From Granulicella mallensis (GTDB lineage Bacteria > Acidobacteriota > Terriglobia > Terriglobales > Acidobacteriaceae), in contig NZ_JACHIO010000003.1 in NCBI RefSeq assembly GCF_014203225.1, positions 62,001 to 126,000 on the forward strand: a stretch of 64,000 nt of DNA, read 5' to 3'. The position numbers were made by a program, and so were the translations under genes. This document shows positions 57,734 through 64,000 of this stretch, piece by piece (within the stretch, counting starts at the first letter, position 1; every line of letters begins with the position of its first letter). The notes under the pieces were generated by a model. That model was not told the DNA's origin and did not search any database. It saw only the letters and a list, made by a program, of their open reading frames with translations.

Positions 57734-59432
57734 TCTGCACCCCCATCTCCATCGGTCGAGAAGAGGTTCGGTTGCGCAGCACGCCGACGGGTTTGTTTGG
57801 GCGTCAGTCTCTGTGCGGAATCCGTTTGCACAGGCTCCACAGGGGGAGCGGCCTTTGGCAGGTTGGCGACGTTGAGGCTGTAGTCATCATGTCCCCACTC
57901 GCACTTTGCCAGCACGGCTGATGGGATTTTCTTGACGGTCAAATTTTGAAACGCATCTGGTTTCCCGCGAAACGCCGCGCAGCAAATTAGAAGGCTGCGG
58001 TGGTCGCCGACCTCATCACTCAACTTAGCAAGCTGATCACGAGTGAGCGTTTGCGTAGTGACGTATAGGAAATCGCTTTCGGTAGATCGACCGTGTTGCC
58101 AGTAGAGTTCATCGCTGGGCGCGTAAGTAAAGCCCATAACCTTGCACATGGCTTCTGCCAACATAGCCGCGTTGTACCTTCTACTGATTATGAGATTTCC
58201 GAAGCGATCGCTTTCCAATAGAGATGGCGCGATGCGGAAGTAGCGGAATCCGCCGCCGCCCTGCCAATTCGTAGTTTCCGACACTCCACCGGGATCTTCA
58301 TCGTCGATGACTTTTGTGAGGCGCGGAATGATGTGAGTGTGCGCGTGCTCTCCGAGTTCAACCATAATCCATCGTCTGCCCATTTTGTGGGCAACCGCGC
58401 CTGTCGTTCCCGAGCCACCGAAAGAGTCGAGAACTAACTCGCCAGGATTAGTAGAAATCAGGATGATCCGTTGGAGAAGTGCTTCTGGCTTCGGAGTTCC
58501 GAATGGCTCAACATCTGTCAGCAGCTTTCTCAAATGATCTCTCCGAGCCGATTGGTTTGAGCCAACTTCATCAGCGGGCCACCATGTCTTAGGGACAAAG
58601 CCATCCTGAACTTCGCTTAGGTAGGTCTTAATGATCGGCAAACGATCACCGTCCTTACCGAAATACACCCGCTCTTCCAAACGAGCCTTCTTCAATGTCT
58701 GCTCAGAGAACCGCCAGTAGTTCCCAGCCGGTGGAACAGCCGATCGTCCTGATGGCAATGGAATCGGAAATCTATTCTTTTCGCTCCCACTCTTTGCAGT
58801 GCTGCAAGCTCCTTGCAGCCAAGGACCTCTCGGATCATCGTCGGGGTTCTTATATCGGCCGTTGCCCGTGGCTTCCCTAGGTTCAAGTTGCGTACTGACC
58901 GCCAGACCGAAAAGTCTTTGGCATAAAGGAGAATATGATCATGCGCGCTTGAAATGAGCGCATCATTGTGACGGGCCTGATCCTTCTCCCACGCGAACGA
59001 TGCTACAAAGTTTGCGCGTCCGAATATTTCGTCGCACAACACCTTAAGGTAATGCGCTTCATGGTCGTCAATTGTTATCCATATTGCGCCATTCTCTGCT
59101 AGGAGACGTTTGAGCATTTCCAGCCTGTCCCGCATAAGCGATAGCCAAACGGAGTGCTCAACGCCGTCGTCGAAATGCTCGAATGCAGACCCAGTGTTGT
59201 AGGGCGGGTCTATAAAGACGCATTTCACTTTTCCAGCGAACTCTTGCTCCAGCGCTTTGAGCGCTAGCAGGTTGTCACCGAAGATCAAACGGTTGTCGAA
59301 GATGTCATTGTCAGTTACGAGCCTCTTGGCGTGATAGCTCTTCTCCGGGTCTTCAAGCAGGATGCGCGGTTCCAGCCGAGGCCGGTTTTCTTTGCCAATC
59401 CATGTGAGTTCCAGCCTCTGCTTACTCGTCAT
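57730..59432 (-). pseudogene. Type III DNA methyltransferase Mod, frameshifted
   Basis: An N6-adenine methyltransferase that would give the specificity of the type III system. From 59432 the first frame carries motif IV in FIDPPYNTGSAFEHFDD and runs to FSVWRSVRN. It then continues in non-homologous sequence to a stop at 58692. The homologous sequence resumes in another frame near 58885 as EPREATGNGRYKNPDDDPRG and goes on through PAGNYWRFSEQTLKKARLEE to motif I (LDSFGGSGTTGAVAHKMGRR), ending at 57730. A one-base change near 58880-58890 splits the gene. There is no homopolymer there, so phase variation by slippage is unlikely. Pseudogene or sequencing error. Confidence 0.88.
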
Positions 59433-59491
59433 TTGCAGTCCGTTTCTGTTTTCATGCTGTTCTGCAAGTTTCTTGCGTTGAGCGTCGAATT

Positions 59492-61777
59492 CTAAGCAGT
59501 TCCTTTGTAGATGACATCAAGGGCTCTGCCAACGTAGGTCTTCAGCTCGGAGGGAGTAATCACGGTGCTATCCGCGTCTGGATTCGTGTCGTGATGAAAC
59601 TGACCAGCGTAGTCATTGATCTCATTCAGCTCTGTAACGAGATTTTGAGCGTGGCAGAGAGGACTGGGAACCGTCGAATCCCGAATCAGTATCACCACCT
59701 GTCCGAAAAGATGTTCTTTCGGTAGTAGTCCTGGGAACCTTCTGTGCAAGTATCCCTCTAGCATAGGGCGAATCGCATTTGATACGGCCTTGTGATCGGT
59801 TCCCGCTCCGGTCGAGTATTGATTGAGCAAGCGGTGATGTTGCGCGTAAATCGACTCGCACTCTTTGTCGATCTCAATGGCAGCGAAATCCGTGTAGCCG
59901 TTAGTAGTGGCTTCGAGGCGGAAGATCGCAATCGGCAATGTCTTGTCTTCTTTGAGGAAAGCGTCGCGGAGATCTCGGATGAAGTAGGCATCATGGGCAA
60001 GAACAATGATTTGCTTTGCTTTGCCGCGAATCTGTTTGAGAACCATTCTCGTATGCTGCCTGCGAGTCATGTCAAGGCTACACATCGGATCGTCAATGAC
60101 CACGACGCGTTGACTAAGCGTTGGATCGTCGAGAGTACAGGCCACAAAGAAGGCGAACGCAAGGGTACGTTTGTCGCCGTCACTCAAGGCCGTAGCAAAT
60201 GATGGCGGACCGCCTTCGAGTGCGACATCCTTCCCGCGCAGTAACAGTCCGTACTCCGTTCTGGGCGCGCTTCCACGAAAGTTTGCATTCATACCCTTGA
60301 TGCCGAAAGAAGCCCCAAATTTCTTAAGGAGAGCATTGATCGCAATCTGGTATTTAGCCAGGATCGCAACCATCAGCGTCTCAAGGGCCTCACGAGCAGT
60401 CTTCTTTGTCGCCTCTGCCGTTTTGGCGTCTAATCGGGCGGCAGCTAGCTTCGTAAAGAGAGTGACAATTAATGGGTCATAACGGCGTTTGGTGGCCTGA
60501 AGAAGCTGAATTTGTTGCTGCAGTTGAACAACGCTGTCGCCGCTGAGCTGCGTCTTGTAATTATTGATGAGCAGCGCAGTACCCATAAGAGCTTCGTTCG
60601 TGGTCTGTAGGGATGAAAGGAACGCAGACCATAAATCGGACGCGGTAATCTTATCGCCGGCGCTCCCAAACGGCTCCGCTGGGGCGGCTTGCTTCTTGCT
60701 GACCAAATCAATGAGAAATTCTCGGAATGCTTTTAGGTTCGCAGCGGCGGTGACGGCATCGAAGGTGACATCATCGGTGGGCACCTGCTCTACCCACGAC
60801 TTTGCTTGCGCCATTGAGACCGTCAAGCTCCGCGTGAAGTCGGTAACGATGGCGTCGGCCGTGTCCTTTAGAAGCTTCTGTTCCGCAGTTGTAACTTTGC
60901 TTTTGAGATTGGCGTATGCCGCATTGAAATGTGTTTGGTAGGCAGTCACGAGCTCATTCGAGGAGATGTCTTGATTGCAGAACGGGCACGACGATCCGTC
61001 GCTATATTGGCGCCCTTGACTGAGCCATGCTTCAGCTCCGGGCTTCCCGAGTTTCAAGACGTGCAACTTTACTGTCTGTTCGGCCTCAGCATGAATGTCC
61101 TGTAGTGAAGTCGCCAGAACTTCAAATAGACCATCAATGTCGAAAGTCGGCTCAGCAATGACGACGGGAACTGGTCGCGCCTGAATCGCTGCCACATTTC
61201 CAGCCGCAGCTGCCCTCTTTTGAAGTTCTGCAATCTTTACGTCGATATCTGCGACTTGCGCGAGCTTTTCAAATTGAGCGATCAGCATTCCAACGTGATG
61301 TCCAGAGAGTTGATCGGTAATCTTGGTCACTTTCTCTGAGGCATCCTTGGAGGCACTAGTAGCCGCGTCCACTGTCTGACGAGCCGCGACCGCAGGATCT
61401 CCGAGAGCGAAGTCTAGTAGGTTCTTTCGATGATTCGTGTCGACTGCACCGCCTGAATGAACATTGCGGCTTATGAATTCAGCATCGAAAACGAGAAGTT
61501 CGGGGCGCTTTTCGCTCCACGTGCCGTTTTGGAAGGACACTTGGTGTCCGTTCTCGAATTGCAGGTTAACCTTCACGGGCAGGGTCCCGTCAATCGTTTT
61601 ACAGCCATTGATGATGAGAGGGTCGCCGGTCGCAACCGATCGTAGAATCGTGGCGAGTGTTGACTTGCCTCGGCCATTGTCGCCATAGATAAGCGTTGCG
61701 CCCTTGCAAGTAAACGGCTTGCCGTTAGCTTGGTGCAAAAGGCCAACTCCCTGAATTTCAGAAATGCGCTCAAGCAT
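59492..61777 (-). CDS. AAA/SMC-like ATPase with zinc-hook (AAA_13-like)
   Basis: A 761-residue ABC-type ATPase. The ATG at 61777 has GAGG upstream; a longer frame runs back into the neighbouring gene. Walker A is YGDNGRGKSTLATIL, about 45 residues in. Coiled-coil stretches surround SCPFCNQDISS, a CxxC zinc-hook-like apex. The signature is ALSDGDKRTLAFAFFVA, and Walker B is RVVVIDDPMCSLDM with the following His-containing VLAHDAYFIRDL. The layout resembles the RloC/PrrC and Rad50-like AAA_13 group, but I see no anticodon-nuclease motif. It lies 40 bp after the DUF2130 gene and 59 bp before mod in one apparent operon; a defence role is inferred. Confidence 0.8.
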   Translation of the reverse strand: MLERISEIQGVGLLHQANGKPFTCKGATLIYGDNGRGKSTLATILRSVATGDPLIINGCKTIDGTLPVKVNLQFENGHQVSFQNGTWSEKRPELLVFDAEFISRNVHSGGAVDTNHRKNLLDFALGDPAVAARQTVDAATSASKDASEKVTKITDQLSGHHVGMLIAQFEKLAQVADIDVKIAELQKRAAAAGNVAAIQARPVPVVIAEPTFDIDGLFEVLATSLQDIHAEAEQTVKLHVLKLGKPGAEAWLSQGRQYSDGSSCPFCNQDISSNELVTAYQTHFNAAYANLKSKVTTAEQKLLKDTADAIVTDFTRSLTVSMAQAKSWVEQVPTDDVTFDAVTAAANLKAFREFLIDLVSKKQAAPAEPFGSAGDKITASDLWSAFLSSLQTTNEALMGTALLINNYKTQLSGDSVVQLQQQIQLLQATKRRYDPLIVTLFTKLAAARLDAKTAEATKKTAREALETLMVAILAKYQIAINALLKKFGASFGIKGMNANFRGSAPRTEYGLLLRGKDVALEGGPPSFATALSDGDKRTLAFAFFVACTLDDPTLSQRVVVIDDPMCSLDMTRRQHTRMVLKQIRGKAKQIIVLAHDAYFIRDLRDAFLKEDKTLPIAIFRLEATTNGYTDFAAIEIDKECESIYAQHHRLLNQYSTGAGTDHKAVSNAIRPMLEGYLHRRFPGLLPKEHLFGQVVILIRDSTVPSPLCHAQNLVTELNEINDYAGQFHHDTNPDADSTVITPSELKTYVGRALDVIYKGTA

Positions 61778-61817
61778 GTGAAGTCCTCGTTCTCTCGAAA
61801 AACAATAGTGCTGCCGC

Positions 61818-63107
61818 TTATTCCAGTGTGCGATCTGGACTTGAACTAAGACCTTCCAGTTCAAGTCCTTCAATCTCTCCCAGAGACTTTCCGGCGATTC
61901 CCTGCATGTCTCCATACATTCCAACCGTGGCACCCATGACGCGTTCGATCTGTTCCTGTCGTTTGGCCCATTGCTTCATGATTGCTTTCCGTTCCCTGTC
62001 TAAATCTTCTTGCATACATGAGAAGGACTCGACTATCGCTTCTACACGTTGACGGAACCTTGGGCCCATTAGATACTCGTAAATCATCTCTGCCTTCGTC
62101 TGTTGACCAACTGCGATTAGGCGTGTCGAACTCACTTGCTGAAGGGTATGGCGCAGAATGGTCGCGACTGGCAATACACATTTCGGATGTGTGACCCACA
62201 CGCCATCTATGACGTCGAATGTCTCAATTCCCTCTGGCAAGGTTTGAGAGACGAGAACAGACAAATCGGCTTTCGCCGTGCGCTGATCGTCTCGCAACTT
62301 AGCTAGCCAACCGTTGCTCCAATTCTTGGTGCGCTTGGTTTCCCACAAGATGGTGCCACTCGTTATACCGCTGGCGTTACCGACGCGATGAAGTGTGTCT
62401 CCACCGAACTCGCCTTTCGGTACTGGCTCTATGGTGTCGAACGGAAACTTAGCCCGAAGGGTTTGCTCCAATTCAAGCTCCTGCACTTCACCTTGCAACT
62501 GCTGGGAACCCTGCTCAGCTTTCTGTTTAAGCTCTTCGATCTTCTGTTGCATCGAAGCGATGGTTTGATCTTTTTCCATCACCTTAAGGCGAAGGCCATC
62601 TTCCGCTTCACGTTTCGCTTGCGAACGGACTTCGGTCAAACCGCTCTGGACCCGCTTCTCGATGGTCAGCTCCAATTCACGCTGTGCGTCATCCAGATCT
62701 CGCTGCTTCTTGATGATGTCGGCCTGAGCCTTTTGAGCTTCAGCAAGTTTTTCGTCACGCGCCTTCAATACCTCCTGAAGTTCGCGGAGTTCTTGCGCTC
62801 TCGACTCTAGCTCCGCGGCACTAGCCAGCTTCGCTTTCTTGGATTCTTCCGCGATGACCCGTGCCCGTTCGGCACGAAGCTGATCCGCGACTTGGTCAGC
62901 GATTTGTGAGTCAAGTGTGCGTTTTTCTTCTGCGATTTGCCTCTCTTTGTCCCTCAGAGTCTGTTCACGCTTCGCGACATCAGCGTCTTTATCCGACATC
63001 TGTTTTTCATATTTTTGTCGGGTTGCCTCCAGCAGCGGCGCGGCCAAGGACTGCGTTAAGGGAAAGTCAGTTTTGCATTGGGGGCAAGTGATACTCGGTT
63101 CGGTCAT
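61818..63107 (-). CDS. DUF2130 domain protein
   Basis: A 429-residue protein. The ATG at 63107 has GGAG six bases upstream and overlaps the stop of the upstream gene as ATGA. An N-terminal zinc-ribbon half (ITCPQCKTDFPL) is followed by a long coiled coil (about 30-230). The DUF2130 domain (about 230-400) has TILWETKRTKNWSNGWLAKL and RDDQRTAKADLSVLVSQTLP, likely a nuclease-fold core with the E-x-K pair. DUF2130 proteins occur with restriction and other defence genes. The role within this operon is unknown. Confidence 0.85.
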   Translation of the reverse strand: MTEPSITCPQCKTDFPLTQSLAAPLLEATRQKYEKQMSDKDADVAKREQTLRDKERQIAEEKRTLDSQIADQVADQLRAERARVIAEESKKAKLASAAELESRAQELRELQEVLKARDEKLAEAQKAQADIIKKQRDLDDAQRELELTIEKRVQSGLTEVRSQAKREAEDGLRLKVMEKDQTIASMQQKIEELKQKAEQGSQQLQGEVQELELEQTLRAKFPFDTIEPVPKGEFGGDTLHRVGNASGITSGTILWETKRTKNWSNGWLAKLRDDQRTAKADLSVLVSQTLPEGIETFDVIDGVWVTHPKCVLPVATILRHTLQQVSSTRLIAVGQQTKAEMIYEYLMGPRFRQRVEAIVESFSCMQEDLDRERKAIMKQWAKRQEQIERVMGATVGMYGDMQGIAGKSLGEIEGLELEGLSSSPDRTLE

Positions 63108-64000
63108 GTTAATCTCCAACGGATCGTAAATAGAGGAACCAATTCCTGTTTTTGTTTCAGCTTGCCCTCTATGTCGGCTATCAAGGTTTCTCGGCGTGCT
63201 TCTACCTCGTCCTGAGCGATGAAGAGATCTTTACGACGCTGATTGCGCGTTGATGTTAAGTCTCTTAGGCGGCGCTGATGTTCCAGCTTGTGCCGCAGGC
63301 CTGTAGAAGCGACCGACTCACGTCGCACCTCGCGAATCTCCTTATCGAGATCTTTAATCTCCTGCTCCAAGCCGAACTTGAGGTCTTCGGTCCAACGATC
63401 GAGTTTCTCGATCTCCGAGTCGAGCCACTTGCCGTTGCGAGACTCAAGATCGGCGAGAACTCTCTGCTGTTCTTTCTCCAGCTCGACGGCAAGCGTTTCT
63501 GGGGCTTCCAATAAGAGTGATTGGCCGGAGACAGCCCCAAGATCGAACAAACGCTTACAAGCGCTCGGCTCAAGCGGCTGCCCGTCATCCATGATTCCGG
63601 CGAGCAGAATATGATCCTCTGTTTCGAACCCGCTAAGGGTAAACCGGGAACAACTCAGCCATCCGCTCCGGGCAGGCAGAGACTCCAAGACAGCGATACG
63701 CTTACCGCTTCCGGACAGATCGAATTCCAAATCTACTTTCGGAGTCGGAAGCACGCAGCAGCTCCGCAGTACCTGCTGTGCCAGCGGGTGGCCGACGCGA
63801 TAGGTGTTGGCGTCCTCCACATTTTTGCCCATCCGGTAGGGACCGGGATTTACGGGCTGCGGGCTTTCGACGAAAACTGGGAACGGATCACGTTCCAAAT
63901 GGAAGGAGTGGCCTGGCGTATCGAAACGGGCGTAGGGGGCTAGGTAGAAGGCCGTAAGCCTCCAGAGCAGGTCTTGAAAACGCCCGAGGGATTGTCCGCT
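63104..64000 (-). CDS. Probable helicase C-terminal region (cut by window end)
   Basis: A reading frame with no stop to the window edge, so the 5' part is missing; 298 residues are visible. It begins SGQSLGRFQDLLWRLTAF and has TYRVGHPLAQQVLRSCCVLP. A long coiled coil (LDRWTEDLKFGLEQEIKDLD and onward) precedes a basic C-terminus. This pattern resembles the C-terminal portion of large SNF2/DEAH helicases found in defence operons, but no helicase motif lies within the visible part. An apparent start at 63898 is only an internal TTG. It overlaps the DUF2130 gene by four bases. Confidence 0.5.
   Translation of the reverse strand, partial: SGQSLGRFQDLLWRLTAFYLAPYARFDTPGHSFHLERDPFPVFVESPQPVNPGPYRMGKNVEDANTYRVGHPLAQQVLRSCCVLPTPKVDLEFDLSGSGKRIAVLESLPARSGWLSCSRFTLSGFETEDHILLAGIMDDGQPLEPSACKRLFDLGAVSGQSLLLEAPETLAVELEKEQQRVLADLESRNGKWLDSEIEKLDRWTEDLKFGLEQEIKDLDKEIREVRRESVASTGLRHKLEHQRRLRDLTSTRNQRRKDLFIAQDEVEARRETLIADIEGKLKQKQELVPLFTIRWRLT

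Noticed and set aside
58692..59432. The N-terminal Mod part considered as a separate complete methyltransferase.
   Set aside because: It lacks motif I, and the missing part continues in another frame directly downstream, so it is half of a split gene.
62388..62810. A 140-codon plus-strand frame opposite the DUF2130 coiled coil.
   Set aside because: Leu/Phe-rich sequence results from the complement of Glu/Lys/Gln codons; no independent evidence.

Overview
The window looks like a chromosome segment of an Acidobacteriota soil bacterium, probably family Acidobacteriaceae (Granulicella/Terriglobus/Edaphobacter type). This is inferred from gene content: an Oar-like TonB-dependent receptor with an N-terminal carboxypeptidase-regulatory domain, a giant beta-propeller/Ig surface protein, a multihaem cytochrome fused to TPRs, a short DUF5818-like secreted protein, and a pqqABCDE operon. 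No rRNA or other marker in the window fixes the species.

1-26.4 kb is an exopolysaccharide/capsule locus. On the minus strand it carries five canonical GT4 glycosyltransferases (three translationally coupled pairs), one GT4-like protein without the usual glutamates, a GT2 enzyme and a GT-A-like protein. These are followed by O-acyltransferases, a GT-C-like membrane protein, a polyprenyl-phosphate GT2, a Wzx-like flippase, two large secreted proteins (one with a FlgD-like Ig domain and a beta-propeller, one a beta-helix) and a Wzi-like outer-membrane protein. Its middle (11.6-16.4 kb) is decayed: an IS3 transposase remnant, pieces of two serine recombinases, a duplicated gene tail and a frameshifted acyltransferase.

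26.8-43.5 kb is mostly core-like. It holds tRNA-Ser(UGA) with a second copy of its 3' end, a seven-haem cytochrome/TPR protein, a large TonB-dependent receptor followed by a PL5 alginate lyase, a GT-C membrane protein, a large unknown secreted protein, the PQQ operon (including a 28-codon pqqA) and an HpcH/HpaI aldolase. Two copies of a roughly 190-bp element with long inverted-repeat ends lie here.

43.7-53.2 kb is accessory. Two lysine/alanine-rich histone-H1-like genes share a 5' leader and a 3' terminator and flank a 1831-residue surface protein on the opposite strand. A third, gene-less copy of the 3' module abuts a broken phage capsid gene. Next to that lies a compact three-gene operon (281 aa unknown, 123 aa winged-helix-like, 98 aa two-helix membrane protein) that I cannot assign to any known system; it is the best candidate for something undescribed.

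53.5-64 kb is the left part of an integrated island. It starts at a detached 3' half of tRNA-Glu(CUC), continues with a tyrosine recombinase, and then carries a minus-strand defence-like operon: a probable helicase C-terminus cut by the window end, a DUF2130 protein, an AAA/SMC-like ATPase with a zinc-hook CxxC, and a type III restriction-modification pair. The mod gene is frameshifted in this sequence; res is intact.
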